Shown: piece after piece, positions 16,902-26,069 of the stretch
Layout of the letters: the number at the start of each line of letters is the position of its first letter
How positions within the stretch are numbered: the stretch's first letter is position 1
Assembly: GCF_900109055.1 (NCBI RefSeq)
Contig: NZ_FOIV01000004.1
Span: 1-64,000, forward strand
Source: Prevotella sp. khp7
Lineage (GTDB): Bacteria > Bacteroidota > Bacteroidia > Bacteroidales > Bacteroidaceae
Direction: 5' to 3'
DNA: 64,000 nucleotides
The notes under the pieces: model-generated
Seen by the model: the letters and a program-made list of their open reading frames with translations, nothing else
Told to the model about the DNA's origin: nothing
Databases searched by the model: none
Made by a program: the position numbers and the translations under genes

Positions 16902-17426
16902 ATGAGAGCATTACCTCAACTTGACTTCATAGAGGCTATCAAACTGGCCTCAAGTCGTATTCTGGATTTCAAGGGTCGCAGCCGCCGCTCTGAGTTTTGG
17001 TGGTGGATGCTTGTTGTCATTGTCGTTGGATGGATTATCTCCATGTTTGCCAACAATCTGCTGGCGAACGCCGTTCTATCCATCATCTGCATGTTCTTTG
17101 GCCTTTCAGCCACTGCCCGCAGACTGCAAGACTCAGGCAAGAGTGCCCTTTGGGTTTACATCAGTTATGCCATGGGCTGTGCGTTCCAGTTGCTTTTTTC
17201 TACATCGGCAGCTATGAACGAACTGATAGAGGAAGCCAGTTACGGTGCGCTCAGTCAGCATGCCGTAGAGAAAATCATGATGAACAGTTTTGGTGAGATT
17301 GCAGGCATAGGTTTCATGTCTATTATCCACAGCATTTTTGCACTCATCGTGATTATCATGTGTCTGTTCGACAGTACGCCAGGCCCCAACAAGTATGGCG
17401 ACTCACCCAAATACGTTATCGAATAA
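16902..17426 (+). CDS. DUF805 family membrane protein
   Basis: 174 residues. The DUF805 signature is clear: GRSRRSEFWWW near residues 24-34, then hydrophobic helices, ATARRLQDSGKSALW near 68-82, and a C-terminal STPGPNKYGDSP motif. There are four predicted membrane segments. The function of DUF805 proteins is not established. ATG at 16902 is preferred; an upstream TTG at 16887 would overlap ilvE. The gene is followed by a strong terminator. Confidence 0.9.
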   Translation: MRALPQLDFIEAIKLASSRILDFKGRSRRSEFWWWMLVVIVVGWIISMFANNLLANAVLSIICMFFGLSATARRLQDSGKSALWVYISYAMGCAFQLLFSTSAAMNELIEEASYGALSQHAVEKIMMNSFGEIAGIGFMSIIHSIFALIVIIMCLFDSTPGPNKYGDSPKYVIE

Positions 17427-17434
17427 CAGAAATC

Positions 17435-17462
17435 AAGCCTCGCTTCCAGCGGGGCTTTTTTG
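17435..17462 (+). terminator. Rho-independent terminator after the DUF805 gene
   Basis: A 10-bp stem AAGCCTCGCT / AGCGGGGCTT (17435-17444 with 17448-17457, one G-U pair, 3-nt loop) runs into a T6 tract. It lies 8 bp after the stop. Confidence 0.9.
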
Positions 17463-17558
17463 TTGACAAATATTTGCGTATATCAAAAGAAAAACGTACC
17501 CTTGAGCTGACGCTCGAAGTTAGGCTGCATTTCGGAAATACAAAAAAAAACGGTTTTA

Positions 17559-17590
17559 TTTGGTATTTCACTCGATTTGCACTAACTTTG
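17559..17590 (+). promoter_or_regulatory. Promoter of trmB
   Basis: TTTG (17559-17562), 20 bp, TAACTTTG (17583-17590): a perfect Bacteroidota consensus promoter, 16 bp before the trmB start. Confidence 0.8.
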
Positions 17591-17606
17591 CAGCACAATT
17601 TTAATT

Positions 17607-18377
17607 ATGGGAAAAGGTAAGTTAGCTAAATTTGCGGACATGGAAACGTATGAAAACGTATTCCAATATCCGTATTCAGTAATAGAGAATGTGCCCTTCG
17701 AGATGAAAGGTCACTGGCATGAGCAATATTTCAAGAACAACAACCCTATCGTGCTCGAGCTCGGGTGTGGAAAGGGAGAATATACCGTGGAACTCGCTAA
17801 ACTCTATCCCGATGTCAACTTCATTGGCGTCGACATCAAGGGAGCCCGCATGTGGACTGGAGCCACCCAGGCTCTCAACGAAGGACTGAAAAACGTGGCC
17901 TTCCTTCGCACCAACATCGAGATTATCGAACGTTTCTTCGCGCAAGATGAGGTAAATGAGATTTGGCTCACCTTCAGCGATCCTCAGATGAAGAACCCCC
18001 GCAAACGCCTCACATCTACCTATTTCATGGAGCGCTATCGCAAATTCCTGGTCGACGGTGGTCTTATTCACTTGAAGACCGATTCCAACTTCCTCTTCAC
18101 CTACACCACCTATATGGTAGACGGCAACCGACTGCCCGTCGTTTTCCGCACAGAAGACCTCTACCATGATGAGCGTATCGACGAAGGCACGAAGAAGATA
18201 CTCTCCATCCAGACCTATTATGAATCAATGTGGATAGCTCGCGGTCTGAACATCAAATACCAGAAATGGCAGCTACCACGCACAGGTGAGCTCAAAGAGC
18301 CCGATGTAGAAATAGAACTCGACGACTACCGTTCCTACCATCGCTCTAAGCGCAGTAGCCTCGAAAAAGCGAAATAA
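17607..18377 (+). CDS. trmB: tRNA (guanine-N7-)-methyltransferase
   Basis: TrmB methylates G46 of tRNAs with S-adenosylmethionine. 256 residues with the Rossmann motif [11 protein letters not shown] near residue 50, [10 protein letters not shown] near 73, NIEIIERFF near 107 and the family motif [14 protein letters not shown] near 121-134 (WxxFPDPWPKxRH in other bacteria). The variant [11 protein letters not shown] form is usual in Bacteroidales. A charged tail follows residue 235. It forms a two-gene stretch with mrp, 99 bp downstream. Confidence 0.93.
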   Translation: MGKGKLAKFADMETYENVFQYPYSVIENVPFEMKGHWHEQYFKNNNPIVLELGCGKGEYTVELAKLYPDVNFIGVDIKGARMWTGATQALNEGLKNVAFLRTNIEIIERFFAQDEVNEIWLTFSDPQMKNPRKRLTSTYFMERYRKFLVDGGLIHLKTDSNFLFTYTTYMVDGNRLPVVFRTEDLYHDERIDEGTKKILSIQTYYESMWIARGLNIKYQKWQLPRTGELKEPDVEIELDDYRSYHRSKRSSLEKAK

Positions 18378-18476
18378 AAGGGTAAGAAGGAAAAAAAGGT
18401 AAATAAGATAGAAGGTAAGAATGAACACGCTTCAGCGCTTTTACAAAGCGTAGCGACTAAAAGAAAAAGGTAAGAA
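18378..18476 (+). repeat. Degenerate GGTAAGAA-type repeats around a hairpin, trmB-mrp gap
   Basis: The gap holds scattered GGTAAGAA/GGTAAATA octamer-like units on either side of a hairpin (CGCTTT/AAAGCG, 18436-18450, with an outer CGCT/AGCG pair at 18428-18431 and 18452-18455). No T run follows, so it is not a classic terminator. The last unit, AGGTAAGAA, ends just before the mrp start and may act as its ribosome-binding region. Confidence 0.5.
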
Positions 18477-19595
18477 ATGACGTTATATCCCCAATTGATT
18501 ATGGATGCCCTGGCAACGGTGACGTATGCCGGCACTAAGAAGAACCTTGTAGAAAGCGGCATGGTGGCCGATACCCCTGCTGTATCAGCGCCCCAGCAAG
18601 AGGGCCAGCCATGGAAAGTAAAGGTTGTGCTCGAGTTTCCTCGCGACACCGATCCATTCCTGAAGTCTACCGTTAAGGCTGCCGAGGCAGCTATTAAATA
18701 CCACTGCGGCAAAGATGTCGAGGTCACCATCGAGACTGAGTTCAAGACCGCTCCACGCCCTGAGGTCGGACAGATGCTGCCTGGCGTGAAGAATATCATT
18801 GCCGTCAGTTCTGGAAAGGGAGGCGTTGGAAAAAGCACAGTCTCCGCCAACCTTGCCATCGCCCTGGCACGCCTCGGCTATAAGGTCGGTCTGCTCGATA
18901 CCGATATCTTCGGCCCTTCCATGCCAAAGATGTTCAATGTAGAAGACGAGCGTCCCTACGCCATCAAGAAAGACGGTCGCGACCTCATCGTGCCAGTCGA
19001 GAAATACGGTGTCAAGCTCTTGAGTATCGGCTTTTTCGTCTCACCCACCACAGCCACCCTTTGGCGTGGCGGCATGGCAACAAGCGCTTTGAAGCAACTC
19101 ATTGCCGATGCTGACTGGGGCGAGCTCGACTACTTCATCCTCGACACACCTCCAGGCACTAGCGACATTCACCTGACACTCCTTCAGACGCTCCCCATCA
19201 CAGGAGCCGTCATCGTCAGCACCCCACAGCAGGTAGCCCTGGCCGATGCTCGCAAGGGTATCGATATGTATCGTAACGACAAGGTGAATGTACCCATCCT
19301 CGGTCTCATCGAGAACATGGCATGGTTCACCCCTGCCGAACTTCCAGAGAACCGTTACTACATCTTCGGTAAGGAAGGGTGCAAGCAACTGGCTGAAGAG
19401 ATGCAAGTACCCCTGCTGGCCCAGATACCATTGGTTCAGAGCATCTGCGACAATGGCGATGCAGGAACTCCTGCCGCTCTCAACAACGACAGCGCCACAG
19501 GTCTGGCTTTCATCAATCTGGCTCAGGCTGTTGTCACTGTTGTGAACCGTCGCAACAAAGAACAGCCCAAGACCAAGATTGTCGGCAAGGACTAA
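18477..19595 (+). CDS. Mrp/NBP35-type iron-sulfur cluster carrier ATPase
   Basis: 372 residues. A short N-terminal MIP18 (DUF59)-like domain spans about 1-90, then a P-loop NTPase domain with the deviant Walker A SGKGGVGKSTVSANLA near 109-124, and DTPPGTSDIHL near 222-232. Members bind a bridging Fe-S cluster between monomers and deliver it to apoproteins. The pair of cysteines expected in a CxxC bridging motif is not obvious: only single cysteines are visible near the C-terminus, including EGCKQL near 299. Identity is sure, the cluster-binding mode is not. Confidence 0.9.
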   Translation: MTLYPQLIMDALATVTYAGTKKNLVESGMVADTPAVSAPQQEGQPWKVKVVLEFPRDTDPFLKSTVKAAEAAIKYHCGKDVEVTIETEFKTAPRPEVGQMLPGVKNIIAVSSGKGGVGKSTVSANLAIALARLGYKVGLLDTDIFGPSMPKMFNVEDERPYAIKKDGRDLIVPVEKYGVKLLSIGFFVSPTTATLWRGGMATSALKQLIADADWGELDYFILDTPPGTSDIHLTLLQTLPITGAVIVSTPQQVALADARKGIDMYRNDKVNVPILGLIENMAWFTPAELPENRYYIFGKEGCKQLAEEMQVPLLAQIPLVQSICDNGDAGTPAALNNDSATGLAFINLAQAVVTVVNRRNKEQPKTKIVGKD

Positions 19596-19700
19596 GCACA
19601 CACATTTCGAGAACGACACATTAGTTTCCGCACCCACAGATATGGTGGACACGTCAGGTATCGCTGTTTTCTCGGTTAGAAAAGGGTGGTTTCTTACTGA

Positions 19701-19737
19701 GAAAACAGTGTTTTCCTTAGGAGAAAACAGCGTTTTC
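19701..19737. repeat. Tandem hairpin repeats between convergent genes
   Basis: Two perfect hairpins with the same stem, GAAAAC/GTTTTC, occur 22 bp apart: 19701-19715 (loop AGT) and 19723-19737 (loop AGC). Related GAGAAAA-rich units flank them at 19677-19700 and 19743-19760. They lie between the mrp stop (19595) and the end of the minus-strand symporter gene (19760). No T runs follow, so they are not classic terminators, though they may still slow transcription from both sides. Confidence 0.6.
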
Positions 19738-19759
19738 CAACGGAGAAAAGAACAGAAAA

Positions 19760-21109
19760 CTACATTTCCTCGTCAAGTCGGTGACGCCAGAGGTACTTAC
19801 GGGTCTCGTGGACGAGGATGCCATTGAGGCAGAGTAGCGACACAAGGTTAGGAATGGCCATGAGGGCGTTCATACAGTCGGCGAGGTTCCACACCACGGC
19901 GAGGTTCATGACACTGCCTGCAAAGACTGCCAGCATATAAAGCACACGGAACGCGATGACCCAGCGCTTGCCCTTCAGATACTCCACAGCCCTTTCGCCA
20001 TAGTAGCACCAGCCCAGGATGGTTGAGAAGGCAAAGGTGAGCAGACCGAACGTGAGCAGAGGCGTTCCCACCACAGGAATCTTAGAGAAGGCGGCCTTGG
20101 TGAGGGTAGCGCCGTTTGCGAATGAGATGTCAGGATAGGCAATGACGCTGCTGACGATAACCAGTCCTGTCAGAGCGCAGATGACCACGGTGTCCCAGAA
20201 GGTACCACTCGACGAGACGAGAGCCTGGCGCACAGGGTTGCGCGTCTGAGCGGCTGCTGCCACGATGGGAGCAGAACCCATACCACTCTCGTTGGAGAAG
20301 AGTCCACGGGCAATACCAAAACGGGCGGCCATCATGACCGTAGAGCCGATGAAGCCGCCACCAGCGGCCTCAGGACTGAAAGCTGCGCGACAGATGAGCT
20401 GCAGGGCAGGCCACAGATATTCTGCATTCACGAAGAGGATATACACACAGCCCAGGATATAGAGAAAGGCCATGACAGGCACCAGCATGCCGCACACACG
20501 GGCGATGCTCTTCACGCCGCCAAGAATCACAGCCCCCGTCATCAGACAGACGAACACACCCGTGATATAGGGCGATATGCCATACGACTCATGAGCCACG
20601 GTGGCGATGGCGTTAGCCTGAACGGTATTACCGATGCCAAACGAGGCAATGGCAGTAAATAGGGCGAAAAGCACCGCGAGCCACTTCCACCCCAAGCCAC
20701 GCTCCAAGGCATACATGGGTCCGCCAAGCATCTTGCCTTTTGGAGTCTTGACACGATATTTGATGGCGAGCAGGCCCTCGGCATATTTCGTTGAGATGCC
20801 AAACACGCCCGTGAGCCAGCACCACAGCACGGCGCCAGGTCCTCCAAGGGCAATGGCAGTAGCCACACCCACGATGTTACCCGTTCCGATGGTGGCAGCA
20901 AGGGCTGTGGCCAGCGAGCCAAACTGCGACACGTCTCCAGTGGCGTCAGGGTCTTTCTTGACCGACAGGCGGATGGCCTTGAAGATATAACGCTGTGGGA
21001 AACGCAGGCGGATGGTGAGAAACAGGTGCGTACCCAACAGGAGGATGATCATCGGCCATCCCCATAGCAGGCCACTGAGTTCAGTCAGGAATTCGTTGAG
21101 CCAGTACAT
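19760..21109 (-). CDS. Sodium:alanine symporter (AGCS) family protein
   Basis: 449 residues, about ten or eleven hydrophobic segments. AGCS features: LATALAATIGTGNIVGVATAI near 67-87, GPMYALERGLG near 130-140, and NESGMGSAPIVAAAAQTRNP near 274-293. It should import alanine or glycine with sodium. It starts 12 bp after the second ABC permease gene in the same direction, so it may be co-transcribed with the export system although its role appears separate. Confidence 0.92.
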   Translation of the reverse strand: MYWLNEFLTELSGLLWGWPMIILLLGTHLFLTIRLRFPQRYIFKAIRLSVKKDPDATGDVSQFGSLATALAATIGTGNIVGVATAIALGGPGAVLWCWLTGVFGISTKYAEGLLAIKYRVKTPKGKMLGGPMYALERGLGWKWLAVLFALFTAIASFGIGNTVQANAIATVAHESYGISPYITGVFVCLMTGAVILGGVKSIARVCGMLVPVMAFLYILGCVYILFVNAEYLWPALQLICRAAFSPEAAGGGFIGSTVMMAARFGIARGLFSNESGMGSAPIVAAAAQTRNPVRQALVSSSGTFWDTVVICALTGLVIVSSVIAYPDISFANGATLTKAAFSKIPVVGTPLLTFGLLTFAFSTILGWCYYGERAVEYLKGKRWVIAFRVLYMLAVFAGSVMNLAVVWNLADCMNALMAIPNLVSLLCLNGILVHETRKYLWRHRLDEEM

Positions 21110-21121
21110 ATCGTATTTTGT

Positions 21122-22387
21122 TTAATGTTTGATTATCGTCTCCTTCAACTGTTTGCGCACAGCCTTCTTACGTCGCAGATACTCCAGGCGCTCCTTGGCA
21201 TGCTGATTTGAGAGGCGCAGCTGATGGCCATACACCAGACAGGCTGCTCCCATATAGGCAGCCACCTGAATCCAGAGATAGCGCAGCTCAGGAGCCACGT
21301 CGCCCAGCGTACCGCCCATCGTGTTCATTCGCACGAAAGCCCTGACGCCATAGGTACTCGGAAAGAGCCACGACACACCCTGCCAATAGCCTGGGATGTT
21401 GGACTGCGGCCACGAGATGCCACTGAGGAACAGTAGCGGCAGTGATACGAACACCACAATCAGCATGACGTTCTCACGATAGCGCACCAAGCACGAGACG
21501 GTCATACCGAAGAACACGCAGGCCAAGACGTAGGGTGTCATCATGGCAAGCATATTCTGCCACGAGGCCAGTTGTGGGAAGTGGAACAGCCGAGGCACAA
21601 CCAGTGTGAGGAAAGCGCCCATCACAGCATAGACCATGAGATAGGCCAGTGCCTTGCCACTGACAATGCGCCCCACCCCGCTATAACAGGGATGGATGGG
21701 TACGAGATCGCCATAACGGTTGCGCTCACGAGCCGTACCAGCAGCCAGTCCGATACCCAGCACCAGTGTCTGCTGCAGGATAAGTATCAGCACAGCAGGC
21801 AGAATAGACGATCCATAGCCTGCGCTGGGGTTGAAGATAGGCACATCTTCAAAATCGAGCGGACGCGTGGTAATCATATCCTCACGAGCGGTATAGTTGC
21901 CCGACACCTGTTTCTGTATCTCTGCGCCCATCTGCTGACTCACCATCATGGCGGTCTGGTAGATGGCTTTATAGGTGAGCATCAGCGCCATGTCGCAGTA
22001 CACACTGACGGTGCCCTGCTCCATGCGATTCAGTTTTGTTGCGAAGTCCTCAGGTATGAGATAGATACCCTTCACCACCTGACGGCTCACAAGCGACTGG
22101 GCATCGTCGAGATCCTCGGCATAATAAGTCACATGCACATCGGGCGAGGCATCGCACATACGGATGAACTGGCGCGAGAGCTGGGAGTGCGACTGGTCGA
22201 CCACCGCCACAGGCACCTCGTGGATTACCTCATTATTATATATCCACGAGTAGAGCAGCGGATATATCAAGGGTACGATGATAAAGAATATGAGCACGCC
22301 CTCGTCGCGGAACACCTGCTTCATCTCCTGACGCCATACATAGGCGACATCGTTCAGCCACTTCAGTATGTTAGGGAATGTAGACAT
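21122..22387 (-). CDS. ABC-2 type transporter permease, second of a pair
   Basis: 421 residues. An N-terminal membrane helix (VLIFFIIVPLIYPLLY near 36-51) is followed by a large extracytoplasmic domain of about 150 residues, then five more helices from about residue 220. This is the YhgE/YbhR-like ABC-2 layout. The C-terminus is strongly basic. The start at 22387 (MSTFPN) is chosen because upstream in-frame residues lie within the preceding gene; the overlap is then 17 bp. It should form an inner-membrane heterodimer with the permease at 22371-23540. Confidence 0.88.
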   Translation of the reverse strand: MSTFPNILKWLNDVAYVWRQEMKQVFRDEGVLIFFIIVPLIYPLLYSWIYNNEVIHEVPVAVVDQSHSQLSRQFIRMCDASPDVHVTYYAEDLDDAQSLVSRQVVKGIYLIPEDFATKLNRMEQGTVSVYCDMALMLTYKAIYQTAMMVSQQMGAEIQKQVSGNYTAREDMITTRPLDFEDVPIFNPSAGYGSSILPAVLILILQQTLVLGIGLAAGTARERNRYGDLVPIHPCYSGVGRIVSGKALAYLMVYAVMGAFLTLVVPRLFHFPQLASWQNMLAMMTPYVLACVFFGMTVSCLVRYRENVMLIVVFVSLPLLFLSGISWPQSNIPGYWQGVSWLFPSTYGVRAFVRMNTMGGTLGDVAPELRYLWIQVAAYMGAACLVYGHQLRLSNQHAKERLEYLRRKKAVRKQLKETIIKH

Positions 22388-23540
22388 AGGTGAGCATTGC
22401 ATTTTTAATCTTACTGATGACAAACCACGGCATGAGGATGAAAGCCACCAGTCCCACAAGGTGGAACCACGCGTCGATAAACGGATAGCCATTGAACACC
22501 GTAATCTGATAGAGCATATAGTAATGACGCAGGGGGAAGAGCCACGTCAGCGCCTGTATCGGCGTGTCCATACCCATCACAGGGAAAGCCGAGCCTGCCA
22601 GTGAGAAGCTGAGCACAGCCCACAGCGAGCAGATACTCATCGACATGCGCAGCGACGGCATCAGTCCGAAGGCGAAGATACCAAAGCCTATCGAGGCAAA
22701 CACCTCGAGCAGCGCCAACAGTACGATGCGCCACCAGCCTCCCACATGGGGGAAGTGGAGGATATCGTAGATATAGAACTCATAGAAGAATATCAGCACC
22801 AGAAACACCAGTGCCTGAGGCAGGAACTTGCCCGACAGGGCTACCACGATGTTATTGTCGGCCTTCTGAAGCCACTCCTTACCGCGGTCGAACTTCAGCT
22901 CCATACCCAGCGAATAGGCTGATATGAGAAACATGAAGAGCATCATGACACCTGGCACGAACACCGTCGAGAGGTACATATTGTAGTTGGTCCACGGGTT
23001 GGCAATCTGGTGCAGGTCGATGCGGATGGGCTGCAGGAAGGTCTGTATCTGACTCTGTGTATAACCTTTGGCACGCATCGTGGCCTGGCCGACAGCCGCA
23101 GAGCCGAGCGTAGAGATGGTCTTCAGGTCTTTCATCAGCAGTGTTCCCGACATCACTGATGCCATGTTGTAATAATAGGATATCTTAGGCTGCCGCGAAG
23201 ACAACAGGTCGTCGGTCGTTCCCTTGGGGATATACAGAAAGGCGTATATCTCGTTTTCCTGAACAGCCTTGCGCGCCTCGGCCACACTGGGATAATGCGC
23301 CACCACCTGCGAGCTCTGAAAGGCGTCAAGGCGTCGGATAATGCCGCGCGTGGTACTTGTATTGTCGAGATCTACCACTCCTACTGGCATGTCCTGAGGC
23401 AGTCCCTCCCCCATCAGCGAGGTGAAGAACACCAGCGCCAGCAGCGGGAACACGACCATACAGAAGCCGTAAATAGTATTCTTGCGAAGAATCCTACATT
23501 CACGCTTTGCTATCAGCCATATTTGCGATAGATACTTCAA
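22371..23540 (-). CDS. ABC-2 type transporter permease, first of a pair
   Basis: 389 residues with the same layout as its neighbour: a helix near 20-40 (GFCMVVFPLLALVFFTSLM), an extracytoplasmic domain containing SVMSGTLLMKDL near 129-140, and five helices from about 185 on. The two proteins look like paralogues. The gene starts 4 bp after the HlyD gene. The pair, with HlyD and TolC, resembles YbhGFSR-type exporters, but no ATP-binding subunit is encoded nearby. Confidence 0.88.
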   Translation of the reverse strand: MKYLSQIWLIAKRECRILRKNTIYGFCMVVFPLLALVFFTSLMGEGLPQDMPVGVVDLDNTSTTRGIIRRLDAFQSSQVVAHYPSVAEARKAVQENEIYAFLYIPKGTTDDLLSSRQPKISYYYNMASVMSGTLLMKDLKTISTLGSAAVGQATMRAKGYTQSQIQTFLQPIRIDLHQIANPWTNYNMYLSTVFVPGVMMLFMFLISAYSLGMELKFDRGKEWLQKADNNIVVALSGKFLPQALVFLVLIFFYEFYIYDILHFPHVGGWWRIVLLALLEVFASIGFGIFAFGLMPSLRMSMSICSLWAVLSFSLAGSAFPVMGMDTPIQALTWLFPLRHYYMLYQITVFNGYPFIDAWFHLVGLVAFILMPWFVISKIKNAMLTYVYIP

Positions 23541-23544
23541 TTTG

Positions 23545-24531
23545 TTACTTTTTAATAATCAACGACATGCCTGGGCGCAGACCATCGAGCTTATCAACAG
23601 GACGAGCCTTCACCTCGAAGGTCTTCAGGTCGTACTGTCCGTTGGCCTTCGTAGCCTTCCATACGGCATACGAACCCTGATCCTTCAGATAGTACACCTT
23701 CATCCTGATTTCCTTGTTGAAGGCAGGCACGAACACCGTAAACTCAGACCCCACCTTCAAGTCGCCAAGCTGATCCTCACGCACGTTGAAGGTTCCCCAC
23801 ATGTCGTCCATCACAGCAATCGACATGATAGGCGAACCAGTGCCGATAAGCTCGCCAACCTTGGGATAGACGTCGCTCACCTCGCCCTCTTTTGGGGCAG
23901 TCTGAACAGTCTCGTGGATATAGCTGTTCACCTCTTGTACGGCACCCTTGGCACGCCCCACCTGGGCAGCAGCGGCCATTTTGTCTTCCTTGCGAGCACC
24001 GTTCACAGCCATGTCGTACTGACTCTGAGCAGCCTTCATCTGAGCCTCCATAGCCTTATAGTTTGCAAAGGCTTCATCGCGCTTCTGGGCACTCATCACC
24101 CCTTCGTCGTAGAGGCGTTGCACACGGTTGTACGACTTCTCTGCAATCTCGTAGCCGGCCTTAGCCTGCTGCAACACGTTATAGGCACCACGTATCTGCT
24201 CCTCGCGGGCACCGTTTCTGGCTTTCAGCTCCAAGGCAGCGGCAGCGCTCTCTGCGCTCTGCGCCTGCTCCATCTTGGCTCTCACCTCAGGAGCATCGAG
24301 AATGGCAAGGGTATCACCAGCCTTCACGTAGTCGCCCTCACTCACACGGAGTTCCAAAATACGTCCTGGCACCTTACTCGACACACGATACTCAGACACT
24401 TCCACTTGTCCTTGAATCACGTCTGGCTCACGATCGAGGGCAAGGAATCCGATCAGGGCTACGATAATGACTACTGCCACGAATCCTGCGATGGCCAGTA
24501 GAATGTTATTGTGTTGACTTTTTGCTGACAT
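23545..24531 (-). CDS. HlyD/EmrA-type periplasmic adaptor protein
   Basis: 328 residues. One N-terminal membrane anchor (about 8-30), then a lipoyl half-motif VPGRILELRVSEGDYVKAGD at 49-68, a long helical hairpin rich in Ala, Gln and Lys (about 75-185), and the second half-motif around PKEGEVSDVYPKVGELI near 194-210. It should link the inner-membrane permeases to the TolC-like outer-membrane channel. The tolC gene lies 39 bp upstream; the gap contains a GGTAAAAA-like run just before this start codon. Confidence 0.9.
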   Translation of the reverse strand: MSAKSQHNNILLAIAGFVAVVIIVALIGFLALDREPDVIQGQVEVSEYRVSSKVPGRILELRVSEGDYVKAGDTLAILDAPEVRAKMEQAQSAESAAAALELKARNGAREEQIRGAYNVLQQAKAGYEIAEKSYNRVQRLYDEGVMSAQKRDEAFANYKAMEAQMKAAQSQYDMAVNGARKEDKMAAAAQVGRAKGAVQEVNSYIHETVQTAPKEGEVSDVYPKVGELIGTGSPIMSIAVMDDMWGTFNVREDQLGDLKVGSEFTVFVPAFNKEIRMKVYYLKDQGSYAVWKATKANGQYDLKTFEVKARPVDKLDGLRPGMSLIIKK

Positions 24532-24570
24532 ATCTTTATTTTACTTTTTTACCTTTAATATTTTCCGCCT

Positions 24571-26064
24571 TTATTCAAGCGTTCCCAAAGCCTTCTGCAG
24601 GTCAACCTGCGAGAGCTTGACATCAATCTCTGCGTCGATTTTCTGCGACTGGGCCTGTAGCCATGCCGTCTGTGCCTCCATCACGGTGGCTGGCGTGATG
24701 ACGCCCTCCTTGAATCCGAGGTTGGCCATGCGCAGATTCTCATCGGCACGCTGGATATTCGCCTGTGCCATGGTGAGTTTCTTGTTGGCCTCAGCCACCT
24801 TGAAGGTTGTCTGGTTCACCTGCAGTTCAATCAGTTCCTTAGCCTCAGCCAGTTCGAGGTTGGCAATCGAGGTGGCCCCCTTTGAGGCACGTACCTTATA
24901 CATCACGTCGCCCCAGTTCCAGATGGGCACGCGAATCATCACGCCCACGTTCCACAAACCAGCGAATCTCTTCTCGAAACCGTTAAACACATTAGGATTG
25001 CTCACGGCATAACCACCCGTAAGAGCCACCTGAGGCAGATTGCCTGCTTTCAGCACGTTGGTGGTCTGCTTCGAGATGTCGACACTGTTCTGGAGCATCT
25101 TCAGCTCAGGACGGTTCTCCACGGCAGCCTCTACGTCGAGCTGTGGCGTCAGTTCCACCACGGCAATGTTCTCTGCCTGCTCGTCGGCCAGCGCCACCTG
25201 CTCGTCGAGGGGCAGTCCACAGAGCTGACAGAGCAGCATACGCGACAGTACCAGTCCGTCGCTGACCTTGGTGAGCGTCATCTCAGCCTCGTTCACTTTC
25301 ACGTCGACTGTCAAGCCGTCACTTCTCGTAGCCACGCCCTCGTCAATCATCTTATGAACATCGGCGTCGAGTTTCTTTACCAGGTCGAGATAGCCCTCGG
25401 CCAGTTTCTTCTTATGATAGAGCGATACCACCTGCCAGTAGGCCTGATCAATCTTGTAAAGGGTAGCCTGGCGACGGGCCTCCATTGAGTGCCCCGCCAT
25501 CTCCTCAGCGATGTCGGCCATCTTGTTCATGGCGATGATGCTGCCTCCCATGAAGATGGGCTGTGTCAGCGTCACAGAGCCGATAAACATGTTACGCGTG
25601 TCTGTATGGAAAGCATCTACAATCTTCTGTCCTTCGGCATTGAGCATCTGTTCCATCATCGGTCCAAGTTGTCCCATGATGGCAGCCATCTTCGGGTCTT
25701 GTGCCAACAGCGGAGCCATGCCCTGAGTCAGTCCACCTGCAAACGAGGTGCCCAACTGTCCCAGTTCGCCCTGCATCACATCACTCAGCAGCGATATCTC
25801 CTTGCTGGTGTACTCATAGGCGCCCAAGGCACTCACATGAGGCAGGTATTTCGTGCGTGCCGCCTTTCGGGTGTTGGCAGCCACGTCCTGCTTCAGTTTC
25901 GAGATGCCCAACTGCTTGTTGTTCCGCAAGGCCATCTGCCTACAGCTGTCGAGTGAGAGCACCCGCTGGGCACTTGCGGTGAAAGGTAAAAAGGCAAAAA
26001 GGCAAAAAGGCAGAAACCCTTTCACCCCACTTCTTACCGTCTTCAGTCCTTTCCTGTTCATCAT
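24571..26064 (-). CDS. TolC-family outer membrane efflux protein
   Basis: 497 residues. Residues 1-32 form a signal peptide (basic start, then FLPF-CLFA-FLPF hydrophobic core, TASAQ cut site). Two repeats of helix-strand-helix type follow, with LDSCRQMALRNNKQLGISK near 36-54 and VNQTTFKVAEANKKLTMA near 412-429, the usual TolC pattern. It should form the trimeric outer-membrane exit duct for the HlyD/ABC system. The hydrophobic core is encoded by an octamer repeat (25985-26016), where a one-unit change would shift the reading frame. Confidence 0.92.
   Translation of the reverse strand: MMNRKGLKTVRSGVKGFLPFCLFAFLPFTASAQRVLSLDSCRQMALRNNKQLGISKLKQDVAANTRKAARTKYLPHVSALGAYEYTSKEISLLSDVMQGELGQLGTSFAGGLTQGMAPLLAQDPKMAAIMGQLGPMMEQMLNAEGQKIVDAFHTDTRNMFIGSVTLTQPIFMGGSIIAMNKMADIAEEMAGHSMEARRQATLYKIDQAYWQVVSLYHKKKLAEGYLDLVKKLDADVHKMIDEGVATRSDGLTVDVKVNEAEMTLTKVSDGLVLSRMLLCQLCGLPLDEQVALADEQAENIAVVELTPQLDVEAAVENRPELKMLQNSVDISKQTTNVLKAGNLPQVALTGGYAVSNPNVFNGFEKRFAGLWNVGVMIRVPIWNWGDVMYKVRASKGATSIANLELAEAKELIELQVNQTTFKVAEANKKLTMAQANIQRADENLRMANLGFKEGVITPATVMEAQTAWLQAQSQKIDAEIDVKLSQVDLQKALGTLE
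25978..26016 (+). repeat. Octamer tandem repeat within the tolC signal-peptide region
   Basis: Plus strand: GGTAAAAA (25985-25992), GGCAAAAA (25993-26000), GGCAAAAA (26001-26008), GGCAGAAA (26009-26016), preceded by a 7-nt variant GGTGAAA (25978-25984). It lies inside the minus-strand tolC gene and encodes part of the signal-peptide core. Confidence 0.8.
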
Positions 26065-26069
26065 CCTCT

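Noticed and set aside
18428..18455. Hairpin between trmB and mrp as a terminator
   Set aside because: No T run follows and the downstream gene is only 22 bp away.
21122..23540. The two ABC permeases as one broken gene
   Set aside because: Both are full length with their own extracytoplasmic domains and start sites, overlapping by 17 bp; a paralogous pair explains them.
23482..24501. Long plus-strand frame opposite the HlyD gene
   Set aside because: The minus-strand HlyD protein has family motifs and fits the operon; the plus-strand translation is rich in His and Leu without a recognisable domain.
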